From NCBI RefSeq assembly GCF_000001735.4, contig NC_003071.7, positions 16,653,443 through 16,717,442 on the forward strand: a DNA stretch of 64,000 bases. The letters are read 5' to 3'. This stretch comes from Arabidopsis thaliana. Its lineage: Eukaryota > Streptophyta > Magnoliopsida > Brassicales > Brassicaceae. Positions 34,995 to 47,206 of this stretch are shown in pieces. Positions within the stretch are counted from its first letter, which is position 1, and each line of letters begins with the position of its first letter. The notes beneath the pieces were generated by a model. The model searched no databases and was not told where the DNA came from. It saw only the letters and a list, made by a program, of their open reading frames with translations. The translations under genes and the position numbers were made by a program.

Positions 34995-36443
34995 TTACTT
35001 ATTAGTCACGTATCGCATAAACTCACCGTCAGATTCAATCCCAGCCATAGTCTCCGGCGATAAAACCACCTCCAAATCAACAGTCCCGTTTCCTTCCCTC
35101 CCCGGAAACGCCGAAATCTTCCCATCAAACTTATTCGACCGTCCACTTCTAACCGCCACCGGCCTTCCCCACCCGAAATCATTATCATACATCGGAAACC
35201 TCGGAGAGCTTCCCATAGTAACCGAAGCTCCGTCGGCATTTCCAAGAGGAAAACACCTGGGATTCGCTTCCCAATCCGCCACAACGCTACGAATCCTCCC
35301 GTCTTGATGAGCCGCAACACTCTGGTTAAGCTGATCAGCGCACCATTTAAGATCACGTGACAAAACCTCTGCCGCAGTCGCAAACGTAGGAACGCTTTGA
35401 ATCGCGTTTCCGAAATACTCCGGATTCAGTTTAGGACTCAAACGGTGACGACAATTCACAGCCATACGAAACGTAGTCGTTTTCGAACTCGGAAGCTTCC
35501 TCGCACGTGTGATCGCACGCCAAAGCAACGCGCATAGAGATTGAAACGACGAGATCTCAACCGCGACGGGTTTCGAAACGGCGTCGTTTCTCCCAAACAA
35601 ACTCTCCAACATTTCCGTTAAAATACCGTTTTCTTTTCCGTTAAGTTTATCGTTGCTTTGTTTCCCTAACAACTCAACACCGTCTATTTCGCCGTTATCA
35701 ACCGTCAACCATTTCTTCTTGTTCACCACAGCTTTAAGCTCTTGAATCGATTCTCTACTGAAACTGAATATCCGTTCACGTAACGGCGCGTTTTCGTCAA
35801 ATGTCACCTTTGGACCACCTTGAGGGACTTTGAGCACAGCCGGTGAGATTAGCACAGACTCCCGCGTAAAATCAGGCTGACGTGTCACATTCTTAGCACC
35901 TCTAGAAACCTCCGCGAAGGTGTTAATGAAATTCCACAGCGAGGTTCCGTCAGTCACGGCGTGGTTAACGGAGCATCCGATGAAAACGCCGTCGTTCAGT
36001 TCCGTCACTTGAACGGCGAGGATTGGTCTGTTATGTCCCTCGTAGCTCACAGCTCTGTCGTAGGTGAAAAACTCTTTGACTACATCGGGAACGTCGATTC
36101 CGGCGATCACGTCGCTCACGTGGATGGATTTTGCTTGGGCGAAAACAAAATCGGCGCCGGCGTCATTGCAGGTGAGGAAAACGTGGCCGGAGGAGGAGGT
36201 TGAGAGACGGCCAGCGAGAGGAGGGAAGTGGGTGAGAGTGATTGAGAGAGAGTGTTTGAGGTGTGAGATAAGCGCGGGGAGAGGAAGGTTAGGGCACGTG
36301 AAAAGACAACCTTTTTGGATGTAGTGGCAAGAGAGCATGGGAAGATCGGAGACGGAGAGCTTGAGGTCAACGAGGGTTGACTTTTGGTCTGGGAAGACTC
36401 TGTTTCTTGAGATTATTGTTACAGATTTCTCTAAAGAAGGCAT
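34995..36443 (-). CDS. BAHD (HXXXD-type) acyltransferase
   Basis: Single-exon gene, 482 residues, normal for the family. BAHD enzymes transfer acyl groups from acyl-CoA to alcohols or amines in secondary metabolism. The catalytic HxxxD is NHAVTDG (His 161, Asp 165) and the structural DFGWG motif is present near residue 428 (DNDFGWGRPV). The N-terminus MPSLEKSVTIISRNRVFP is typical of clade members acting in the cytosol. Position fits AT2G39980. Substrates cannot be read from sequence. Codon use is somewhat GC-rich compared with surrounding DNA. The several long overlapping frames on either strand inside it are shadows. Confidence 0.95.
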   Translation of the reverse strand: MPSLEKSVTIISRNRVFPDQKSTLVDLKLSVSDLPMLSCHYIQKGCLFTCPNLPLPALISHLKHSLSITLTHFPPLAGRLSTSSSGHVFLTCNDAGADFVFAQAKSIHVSDVIAGIDVPDVVKEFFTYDRAVSYEGHNRPILAVQVTELNDGVFIGCSVNHAVTDGTSLWNFINTFAEVSRGAKNVTRQPDFTRESVLISPAVLKVPQGGPKVTFDENAPLRERIFSFSRESIQELKAVVNKKKWLTVDNGEIDGVELLGKQSNDKLNGKENGILTEMLESLFGRNDAVSKPVAVEISSFQSLCALLWRAITRARKLPSSKTTTFRMAVNCRHRLSPKLNPEYFGNAIQSVPTFATAAEVLSRDLKWCADQLNQSVAAHQDGRIRSVVADWEANPRCFPLGNADGASVTMGSSPRFPMYDNDFGWGRPVAVRSGRSNKFDGKISAFPGREGNGTVDLEVVLSPETMAGIESDGEFMRYVTNK

Positions 36444-36540
36444 TTTTGTTTTATTCGTTGGTTCTCTGTTTTGTTAGCTCTCAAGAGTTTTGTGTGTGAT
36501 TGAGAGAGTGTGATGAGAGAAAAGGATCAGAGGAAGGAGT

Positions 36541-36548
36541 TATATATA
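36541..36548 (-). promoter_or_regulatory. TATA box of the BAHD gene
   Basis: TATATATA lies about 100 bases upstream of the minus-strand ATG at 36443, followed by a CT-rich leader. A canonical core-promoter layout. Confidence 0.5.
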
Positions 36549-37722
36549 GTGGGGGATGAAGAGAGAGGAGGAAGAGGTTCATGAATCAGATGATGATGTG
36601 GCATTACTTGTCTTATTCCCTATTAAAAAAATAGAGGCTTTGATCATCAACTTGTCGCCTGTACTTTGGAAAAGTGTTTCCTTATTTGTGAATTTGGTTG
36701 GTAATTTGATCTTCTGTTTTGTTTGTGTAAAAGGGTGTTGTTACACATGAACATGAACTAAAAAGTGAATGCACACTTTATAAACATTTAAGAGTAAGAA
36801 CAAAAATAATTAATGGTGAAGATAAGATGATGGACCATCATTCAATAAATTAGTTATAGGTTTCACTCAAATTTTCTTCAATTTGTAATTATCAAGTTTT
36901 AAAGCAATAAATTTAAATAAACTAGGATGACATCTCAATTATATCTTATTTATTAATATTGTTTTGATACTTCTAAAATCTACTAAAAAATCTTAAAATA
37001 TATCAATATGTTATAAAATCCACAAAACTCTAATGATATGATCAATTTAAATTTGTTTCCATGACTTATATTAGGTGTGAATTTTCTAATAATATGTACT
37101 TTAGAAAACAAAAACAAAAATGACTTTCACAATGTTTTTATGGAACAGGTAACCTGATGTGAGCAAAAATTATCCTTGGACCAATGAAAACGTATATTTT
37201 ATAATATAATGTGCAAAGAATAAGAAAAAGAAAAAAAAAAAAAAACTTGAACCATAACATAACAATCAAATGATAGTACACTGAAAACAATCAAAATAAT
37301 AAATTTGTGGAAAACTCGAAAAATAATATCTCTAAACTTTGCTTATATGGTACGAACATTCCGAAGATAAATATTGTCTCCAATGGGTTAGCATTTAACA
37401 CTCTCTGTCTTTGCTGCCAACAGTTAAACCTATATTGTTTTAAAATTGCAGTAAAAAAGTTAAAACACTAGTTTCAACAGAGATCTCCATAAATCTCAAT
37501 AATCCAATTAACAAAAGGATTTGCATAAGTGACGAGAAACGTATATTGGAAAGGTAATCTAGACTATTGTCATAGCGAGTAGTTATTATTATTCGGTTAA
37601 TGTTGATTGCTTCACATCAAAGAGAATATCTCTGAATAAAGAGGTTTGCATTGAAGTCCACAAACAATTTGATATCATGAAATCCCAAAGTTTATTGCAG
37701 CCTCTCTCGAGACTAGTGAATC

Positions 37723-37731
37723 CACGTGGCA
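37723..37731. promoter_or_regulatory. ABRE/G-box element
   Basis: CCACGTGGC, a perfect bZIP site, lies in the gene-poor region with no nearby coding start. Confidence 0.35.
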
Positions 37732-40700
37732 AGGACACACATAGTTTCATTTCTTACATGGCCTACATGCACACTGCACAGGTCAGTGTATGAGACGAAT
37801 AGCAAACCAAAGTGTATGGGCCGGGTCGGATCAACATGCGTAACGGACGAGCTATAGTAACATATTTAGACTTAACTTCGTCATTGACGATTTGTATATT
37901 ATTGTAAAAGACAAACGAAATTAACGTCTTCTACATTTATAGAACGTTACGTTCGTGGCCGGTTACTAAAAATCGCTATGTGGTGGAAATTAAAACCCTT
38001 CTGCGAAAGGAAAAAATAAATAAAACAGCAATTTAATGAAAGTTTTGTTTTATATCATCTAAGGTAGTTGTTGCCCTTCAAAAGTTGCATTTTAAAGATT
38101 GGGTTCGAAATTTGTATGGAAGAGGCTTCAATCTCATCGAAAATATATTTGGGTTCGATCTATGATTCCATCGGTTAACCAAATAGTAATAAAAAGGTTT
38201 TTGGGGGTATATGAGTGTATTTTATGCAAACGTGATAACTAATTGTGTTTATGATATTAATATAAACTAATTTTCATTTAATGTTTTGAGTTTATGATTG
38301 TTATCAGACAGATATGATACGATATTATACAGATAGCGACAATTGATGATATTCATATCACACTATCTAACAAAATCTGGTTTGGTGTATTTGAGGTAAG
38401 AGTAAGATAGAAATTGCATGAATCTTTGACCGTGTGAGAGCTGAGATTCTCAAATCCAAAAGATTTTATCTGTATAAAGATTAAAGACACTTCTAAAACT
38501 ACGTCCTTGGAGTTCCGAGAGATTTGCATGGGGTATGTGAAAAAAAGAAGACTTGTAATGCACTTTTTGTAAGAATTTGTCTTACATGATTGTATACACA
38601 AACAATACAAAATAAAAGACTAACCACAAATCATCAAGTAACAAAATAATAAACTATTAGTCACCGAGAGAAAATTGAGATAATTAGCAAGTGTGTTTAA
38701 TTAAAACACTATAAATCACACTGTTAATGGGTTGTCATTCCTAAAATCCCGATAAAAGTCGGCGTGGAGAATCTCATATTCATCTGATACAGTCTAGCTT
38801 TGGCCACTGTCACAACACTTCAAGTGTGTTTATTCTATTGACTAAATTAATGTAAGAAATTAGAAAATCCTAATCATAGCTTATGTTTGAGCTAACTTTG
38901 ACATAAAGTGTCGGTTTCTGCAATTATTACACCAAGATTCTCGTTAACCGTCATTTTCGTTTTTGTCGGCGTCTTGAGATTTTTATTATTTGCAAACTGC
39001 CACTTGAAGTGATCTGGTACGATGCAGGAAACTGCAAACACTAGTCTTAATTTTGACCGTTGGATTGGAACTCCAGTCGTTTATTCATGTTCATCGGACG
39101 GATAGTGTAGGTTACTTGAGTTTGGTTGAGTTGCGATTGACACATGATAAACATTAGTATAAGTACATGAACTATTTTTGACTCGGAACGTTCTTGACGA
39201 TTATTGACTCGTTCACTAATTTTATTTTGATATTTAATCGACGTCATATCTTTCTCGTTTTACCAACAAAGAAAAAAAGATATATCTTTCTTGATATTAT
39301 TTCGAGAAATACTTCAACTTCTTTTTCTTCTGTCCTGATAAATAATATAATATATTTTACTTACAAATCTCTTTCGTCTATAGTTGCCAAAAAAAAAAAT
39401 TGCTTTTGTTGGTTAACACTCTGAATACTTGTGCTCAGATCATATATATATATATATAGTACCACGTACAAGTTATTAAATTATATATGTATAGTTACAA
39501 AATACAACCATAATCAATCTCGGGGTTATAAGAAAACGACAATAATGAATCAGGCGTTAATAATTATTATATATACGTCTACTTTTCAAAACTTTTTTAC
39601 CATCACTCCTCATTTGGAACACACAAAACTCTGGAATAATGAAATCTATACATAATTTAGCTGTGGATCAGAAGTATGATAAAAATAATATTAGTTGGTT
39701 GATTAAAAAAGAAAAACTTTGAGATCTACCACGTGTTTGACAGGTTGACAAGCGAAGCTTGTATACTATTTCCAGTACGTGGAATGTATTATGTATTAAA
39801 TTCGATAATCAGATGAGATATGCTCTACGAAAATGTGTGAATTCAAGTACAATAAATTGTCAATAGATGATACTATATAACTGATTTATTATACCTAACA
39901 AGTGGATACATGCGACCCATTTTGACAGTTTAGAACCAGCCAGACATGAGAAGCTTCGATCCATAATTTTCTGACGGGTTAATTAATCATATAAATGCTA
40001 GTATTCTTTTTTACTTTAGTGAACACAAGAATATTCTGGATGAAATATCCAGTTTTTTTTTTAGTATAACAAGCAATTAAAATCTTAAATGATTTAATTA
40101 AAATTTGATATACAAGAATAACTGGAAAAAAAATTGCCATTATAGATTGTATACTTTACACGCTGGTCTATATCAACATTTAAGTCGAGGATATCTCGAA
40201 GTCAAGATAATTCAGGCTTAATACGAATGGACATTTGATGATATTATAGGATATTGATGAGCCGAAATGATCATTTTGGACCAAACCGATAGGATCAAAA
40301 CTTATTATTTTTGTTTTGTTTTTGGCGACCTGCATATCTATCTTCGACCAGCCGACCATGAGCTATTTTGGATGAGGTCTTACAAAAAAAACAGAACCAA
40401 TCAATCACAATATCTTAGATCATAATTTAGGAGTTTATATAAAAGACCCTTATATAATTAGTTAATCGATAAACGTGTAAAATTATTTGTGGTCTGTGAG
40501 AGAGAGCATGAATATGATGGAAGCAAAGAAGAAAATAATTAAAAGCAAAGCGTAGGAGGGTTGTTTGTTTTGCTTGAAACTATAAAATCCGATGATAGTT
40601 TTGGAAATGATCGAAAGTGAAAAGTTGGCTATTTCTTTGGTTTCTGAAGTCTATTTTTGACATTCTTTGTTGGTACATTATAATAAAACAGAAAAGGCAC

Positions 40701-42026
40701 ACTTGGCTATCCACATATATCGAAGGACGCCGCTTTCTACCTACAAATTTTTATTTTTGGTCAAGACTACAATTTTATTTATTAAGCTATTTCATTTTAT
40801 TTACTTTTCTTTATTTATTTTTAAATTGTTTATTTTATTGTTAAAAGTTTATTTCTAATCGTAATTGCAAAAAAGAGTTGTCCTTTTCTTCCTCTTTTGC
40901 TGATCAGATCATAAACCATTAAATGATTCCGATTTTCACATATGAAAACAGTTCTTTTAAAATTATCCATATAGGATTGAGAAATCACATAAATGTTTAA
41001 TATGCAATTGGTAACGCGAACGGATTAATGTTTATGTTTTTCTTTTTTTGCCTCAAGTGTTTATGTTTTACAACTATATTTTTGAAAATTATAGTCACTT
41101 TTCATATTTGTTTAAGAACTATTACATATAAACACGTACGAAAGCAAGACATGATGTTTTGTTCTAATGCTTTGAGCTAATTACTTTTCAGCCAACAAAA
41201 CAATGCCCTTAAAAAGAAAGAAAAATATACTTTCTCGATATGTCTCGTCTTCCACTATTGTCCGGTGCTGTACTCTTGTAATGGACTAGATCGTGTGTCA
41301 ATTCAGACCGAAAGCCATGCATTTTGTTTTAAGTCTAAAGATTTCTTGATATAATAATTTCAGATTCTTAATTCCTGACAGAAGAAACAAACACAAATGC
41401 AGTTAGTGCATAGCGAATTTAAAACAAAAGAATCAATGCTTTATCAGAATAATTATAATAGTTAACTCTAAATTTAATAAATGGATAATATGAAAAAACG
41501 ACTGTAAAAAATTGAATAATTTTCATATACAAAAACTCTTTTTTCACTGAATTTATCATTATATAAAACAAAGAAAAAAATGAAACCGCATCGCACACCC
41601 TTTTTGTATAATAAATAATAAATTAACATTATGAAGGTTTGATTTTTTTAACTATGCTCACCAACTCACCATCAAGAAAATCGTCAACCGTTTAAGATCA
41701 CAGAAATGTAAAAACAGTAAACACATATACTCACCTCAACATTGTTAGTGTAGATTTTTTCTAAAGAAATCTTAAAGGAGTTCAATCCACCAATTGTGGC
41801 CATAGTGTTTAAACCTCATCCATCGAATCAGCTATTGTTACATATCCGAATTTAACATCCCTCGTCAAGGAAATTAGAAGACCAATATACAAGTTATAGA
41901 CAAATTGAACATGACAGTAGACCTACATGTCAAGAGACGTGAAATATACATACATTATATACATATGTATGTCGAGAATAAATAAAATCATATTGTGCTA
42001 TGTATGAAGTTTTTAAAATTCGCATT

Positions 42027-42048
42027 TTATGCGTGCATCCACGCATAA
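42027..42048. repeat. Short perfect hairpin in a GC-richer block
   Basis: TTATGCGTG, a 4-base loop, then CACGCATAA. The following 70 bases are GC-rich (GCGCGG, CACGCGGGAC) in contrast with the AT-rich surroundings, which suggests a transposon fragment. Confidence 0.6.
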
Positions 42049-44381
42049 TCGGATGTGGGGGTGACCTTTGAAATGCCACAACTTTGCGCGGCCTTGATTT
42101 ATCTCACGCGGGACATAAATTTAAAATTCCCATATAAATTAGATAGAAATTTCATATTCTCTTATAATTTATACATTATCACAACATAAGTCAAACCTTT
42201 GACAAGACCTTCGTTGGTACATATACTATTTGTATAATTATTATAAGTAGCATATAAGGTTGGTTCATGTACCGCAGACTAAATGCATGTAACATACTTT
42301 GAACCAAGGCAGTGTTCGTCATATTCATTTTATTCTTCACTTCTACATCAAATTATACAGCTTAAATAAAAATTATCCCATTCTTATGATTTCTTTCCCA
42401 AATTCCGTTTTTCGAGCTATGTTCATTCATCAGCGTAATGATTTCTCTCCAAATGTCGTGGTGTTATTAAAAAGAAAGTTAATCAACTCTATACGAATCA
42501 TTTGAAATGGGACATTTTGATAATTGGTATGTCGTCCATGCCAAGTAAATGGAGGTTTTATGAAGAAAGTCAAAACACACAACAAATTTATGTGGTTCAT
42601 CAACGGGATGTTGATTACGTACGCATACAAATAGATAATGGTTTACTGTATATAGATCCCAATATATAATTTCAATAACTCAAATAGATATATAATTTCA
42701 ACCGAAAACAACGGTCCATAATGAATGATCTCAGCGAGAGTTCAGTTTAAACATGATTGTTGCACTATAAAATTAAGTAATGTATCAGGTACTGACCTGC
42801 CATGCACTCTGCATCTTTTAGGTTCACGGGTGATTAAAATCAGTATTGTCATTCTTGATAATTAAGACACAAGAATTTTCTATATTGAAACCCATTGTCA
42901 TATAAGTGCATTGAACCCAAACCTAAATTGGTGACAAAAAGAAAGAATCCAACCCTCAAGTAACTAGCTAGTATTTTTTTTTACCAAAAAATATGTTCAG
43001 GACAGCTGACATTATATTTACATATAAGTGTATTATTCTAATAAATGCCCATGATTAAAAAAATATAAGCATAACCACCACTACTACTATATGAGGGATT
43101 ATAAAGAAAAACTAATGCCAGCTGAGTCACGTATAAACAATTAAATGATTAAATAAAATTTTAAAAAGCTATACCTAAGATAAAAGTAATGATATATTTT
43201 CAATAACATAATTAATAATTCTTTTTTCAACTATATATTTCAGTTTTTGTATTATATTTATAGACAAGACAAAGTCTATATTAGACAGACTTTTACGTAT
43301 GTACGTCTCTCCGTATGCCTGTCGTTTGTTTTGTCTTTTGCACCTGCACGAAACAATATGGAGACGTCTCAACAATCTAGCTTGTATTTAAACTACTTAC
43401 AATTACTAATCCATGTAGCATGAAAATAACTTGTCCGAATCGTTAGGTTTAAAACAGCCGGGACCATGCATGTCATAGTTTGAATAGAGATCATGTGATA
43501 ATATATCACGGGACCATATATGAATGGGTGGCTCTTTTGGTTACACATATTATCAAAGAGCGTTTTAAGAATTATTTTGGTCTAAAATATGATGTCGATC
43601 GTATTGAAAAGTCGAGTGCCCATCCCTAATTCATAAATATAGTTGTAGCTAGTCGTCGAGTATGTGTTTTCTCCGTGTTATGTTTAGTCCGTCTCATAAA
43701 ATCATGAGAATTATTGCAAATTATCGTAAATTTTCAGGTTTTAAATAAATGTAACCCACAACTACTATGAAAATGATTCGAATATTAATTTATCGGTTAG
43801 CACTAATACGTATGATACTACGTCAATGTATAAATAAAGAGAAAAGGCAAAGGCTATGGAGACCAATAACCATAGAGTGAAGGTGGGTGAAGTGGAATGA
43901 TAAGTTAGATTACTGTGAACAATGTATGCAAGTTGTTCACTTACATCACAAGTGCATGCACGTCTTTAATGTTGACCCATCTACACACCGGCCTACACAT
44001 ATTCTTCTCAAGTTTGATATGTACATGTACTGGTACGGTCGTATATGTCTGTATAACATCGTATGTAGTACGTATGTTGACAGAGAAACAGGCGTATACA
44101 TTTGCTATCAAAATCCATTCCACAAAAACTCCCCTCATGTTTTTACAACACAAACTAAAATAATCAAGTTTTTAACCACAAAAACTTCAAATACTCGTTC
44201 GGATTCAGCGAAATCAGTTTAATGTATTCCGATACATAAACCGTAGCTCTAATTTAGCTTATCAGAAAGACAAAAAAACGGGTAAAAAAATTGATTGTGT
44301 TAGTTGTGTAGTGAAAGCAGGAAATGAAAAAATTGCTGAATGATTTCAATCGCAAATGTTGTGTAATATTTAGATATTAAC

Positions 44382-44483
44382 TTCCAATAGTGTCTATTAT
44401 ATGCCAAAGTTAGCATTATTATATGCAACCGCAAATCGCAAATTGTTTACAATTTAGAAGTTAGTTTCCAATAGTGTCTATTA
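44382..44483. repeat. Short direct repeat pair
   Basis: TTCCAATAGTGTCTATTA occurs at 44382-44399 and again at 44466-44483. Both copies are preceded by a similar CGCAAAT...TTAGA-type sequence, so they look like a diverged duplication of about 84 bases. Confidence 0.8.
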
Positions 44484-44889
44484 AGCCTGTTTTGTAAGAT
44501 CCTACATAGGCCAATCGCAATACGGCAAAAGAGAAAGCAGTAATTCTAGGCTTCTATACTCTTTCAATGTAACATAGCTAATAGAGAGAGACCATGATCC
44601 AAAATTCTGAGCATAAATATCTCCAGTGATAAAGATTAGGCGCAACAAGTGGCAAATAAAAAAAGAACAAAGCTCATTTATATGTATATTGTTTAAAATT
44701 AGGCACACCAACTAAAAATCCCTTTTAAAGACCTTAATTCACGAAACAGAGCATTTTGTCTTTCTTAAACTTGCAATTTAGGAACACTACAACAAGAAGC
44801 TGATTCTTACATAAACTTGTTAAAAGAAAATTCGAAACCAAAAAAGCAGCATTCCCCATTTTTAGCAAAACCTTGTGTTTCCAAGCTTA

Positions 44890-46487
44890 TTATAGCATTT
44901 GAGCAGCTGTGTTTAGCTTCTCCGCTAGACTCAACTGTGTCCTTGTTATGCTTGATAGGTACAACAGAAGCAATTGGTCCTGAAATAACAGAAGAAACAA
45001 CCATTAGTTTTTTACAAAGTGTTTTGCTTTGGCTTGAAATTTACAATCTTTTACCTGGAGACTATCATTCACGAGGTTATCGAAGACTTGTGGAGGTAAC
45101 TTGGGAAGGGAGGCTACTGCATCTGCAATGAATCGTCCAATGTTGTTGTCTGGAGCTATTTGACCTCCCTGGGAAATTTCATTAAAACTCTGTATCAAAG
45201 ATCATGTATCTATGGTCGATAATAGACAGTCAAGGATATCATAAGCTTACCACGACACTGTCAACATATTTGTAGACATCGTTGATTAGAGTTAACAGCC
45301 TCTCCATTGTTAACTCCATTCCTTCCAAGTCATTTGGGAGTTTGTCAACAGATGTTGCCTTAAGTACATCGACTGTGGATCAAAATGATGTTTTTAAATC
45401 AGTCACAATCATTAATCTACTGAACAGACACAACCAAAGATCATCTATTCCCGTTGGTTCATTCACAATCATTAGGGAAACAATCTCTAGATACTGAATC
45501 AACCATGCAGAAACTGAACTACTTAGACAATTGAGGAATGAGGACTGTTATGTATTTTGAATATAGAATTGGTTACTAATAAAAGGATAGAATACTCACA
45601 TCCGACTCTCTCAGCATCAACCATGCGGAGATCAACAGGAATCTCTTGAAAATGTGCAACGAGTTGTCGATCACCGAGTGAGAGGTTTGAAGAGACAAAA
45701 GCTTTGATAGTACCCTCACCATTAGTAAACCCAGTATCCACAGTTAGGTGAATTGGGTTGGGTACTTCTCTAGCATAGAAATCATGAATCAGCGAACTAC
45801 CGCCATTAACCCCAGCACCAGTTGAATACCTGCAAATCAATAAACTTGTTCAATCAACTATTCCAAAATGAGAAACTACCTAATGCAGTGTTCCAACACA
45901 GCTACAAGAATCATGTGACAAAGATATGAGACTAATCATGAGAGTATAAGAGAATAAGAGTGGGAAACGAGAAGTACCAGCCGACAATAGTTTCCTTTGA
46001 ATTCACCTTAAGGTGTGAAGCTAACATATTGTGGTGGTAATCAATATCCACAGCAACCTGCATCCATATCAAACCATAACCCTCAAAACTTATCACAAGT
46101 CACAACCTTGGGGTATGAAGCTAACACTACTCCTATAAACATTCACATCCTAACAAGCAAATCTTCAGCTACGAAAGATCTAGGATCTCCAACGATAGAG
46201 AATCGAGAGAGAGGAGAAATTTAGAGATCAAAATTTCGAACCTGATCGGATGATTCATTGTGAGGGACGGCGTATGAATTGCGGATATCGACGGTTCCGT
46301 CAGGTAAGATAGATCCGAGGAGAGTTCCGATGACTCGTTCAGCTGAGTCAGGACGTCTCACGAAGCAATCACAGACGTTAAAGATAACGAGAGGGTGGAT
46401 CCTCGCCGTGAGTACAGAGGTTGTAGCGGACGCCGTTGATGACGGAGACACAAATTGCAAGATGGTGTGCTCGCTCGTCGCCGCCAT
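44890..46487 (-). CDS. EIF3F: Translation initiation factor eIF3 subunit f
   Basis: MPN-domain subunit of the eIF3 complex that promotes 43S pre-initiation complex assembly; loss affects gametophyte and embryo development in Arabidopsis (from memory). Minus-strand exons: 46487-46242, 46057-45978, 45829-45600, 45372-45251, 45168-45055 and 44979-44890, giving 293 residues. The MPN fold spans about residues 25-160 (ARIHPLVIFNVCDCFVRR...GTLLGSILPDGTVDI...HNESSDQVAVDIDYHHNM). The zinc JAMM motif (ExnHxHx7SxxD) is not complete, as in all eIF3f. The C-terminal helices end LAEKLNTAAQML. The promoter has paired TGGGCC/GGCCCA motifs, usual for translation genes. Confidence 0.96.
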
Positions 46488-46607
46488 GGTTAAGATTCTG
46501 AGAAGGGGTAAAAGGCGCGAGAGAGTGGAGATTTAGGGTTTCCGATGTGAGCGTCAGAGGAAGGTAGGAGAAGGCATCAATGATACAGAAGATAGGTTAT
46601 GTGCCAG

Positions 46608-46627
46608 TGGGCCTACAAACAGGCCCA
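46608..46627. promoter_or_regulatory. Paired site II motifs of eIF3f
   Basis: TGGGCC at 46608-46613 and GGCCCA at 46622-46627 lie 120-140 bases upstream of the eIF3f ATG in opposite orientation. Site II elements bind TCP factors and drive ribosomal and translation genes in growing tissue (established). Use here is inferred. Confidence 0.5.
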
Positions 46628-46830
46628 TTAAATGTTTTTCTTGGACTAATGAATGAATACTCATTCAAACACTTCCCTTCTTTCTCTTAATGAAATTTGT
46701 TGAACACAAAAAACAGAGAAAGGCAATGTCGTTTTATACATCGGTTTGGTTACTCATCGTCGGTTTGGGTTTTTTATAACGTTTTTGTGTGTGTGTTTAT
46801 CATTGAATTTTGAATATTATACACTGTGAA

Positions 46831-46922
46831 AGTGAAATTGTGTTTTTCTCATAATTTAACATCTACAAAGGATAGGTGTGAAATTGTGTTTTTCTCATAC
46901 ACTAACATCTACGAAGGATAGG
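46831..46922. repeat. 46-bp tandem duplication
   Basis: Two adjacent copies (46831-46876 and 46877-46922) both read GTGAAATTGTGTTTTTCTCA early and GGATAGG at the end, differing at a few bases in the middle. Confidence 0.85.
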
Positions 46923-47206
46923 TGGTGATTTGTTGACGATTAGTCAGAGCATATAGATTAGTCGTTACTCGTTAGTAGACCACCCATATTTGAATTACGA
47001 CTTGTGGATAATTCAAAGTATGGATTACGATATTCGTAAATGTTATCGTTTGTTAAAAAATCTCATAAATCATATAAAAATGAATTTGTATTCAAATATG
47101 GATCGTCAAATGTTCCAAAAATTTCACTATCTTACAAACTAAATTAAACCAAACCACCAATTTAAATTTATATTAAATAATTATACCAGCAGAAATTAAA
47201 ATTTAA

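Larger units (their letters stand above)
36549..44889. other. Long gene-poor region
   Basis: About 8.3 kb with no ORF that looks like coding sequence; the open frames are short, AT-driven and lack splice-compatible partners. Structure seen: a palindromic ABRE/G-box CCACGTGGC at 37723-37731, another CACGTG at 39730-39735, a TA microsatellite near 39443-39459, a hairpin in a GC-richer block at 42027-42048 and a repeated block at 44382-44483. Unannotated noncoding RNAs or degraded transposons are possible but cannot be shown. Confidence 0.55.
46488..47206. other. eIF3f promoter and HSPRO2 3' flank
   Basis: Contains the eIF3f leader, site II motifs (46608-46627) and a 46-bp tandem duplication (46831-46922). 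The rest, up to the end of HSPRO2, is AT-rich. Confidence 0.55.

Noticed and set aside
35961..36370. Several long frames antisense or out of frame inside the BAHD gene
   Set aside because: They overlap the clear 482-residue acyltransferase and have no family features; shadows of GC-richer coding DNA.
42020..42115. Helitron end
   Set aside because: A hairpin is present but no CTAG terminus or TC start at the expected places.
43856..44222. TATAAATA followed by METNNHRVKVGEVE and an overlapping 111-codon frame
   Set aside because: The TATA lies only about 25 bases before the ATG, the first frame is 14 codons, and the longer one starts at a non-ATG codon with Cys/His/Thr noise.
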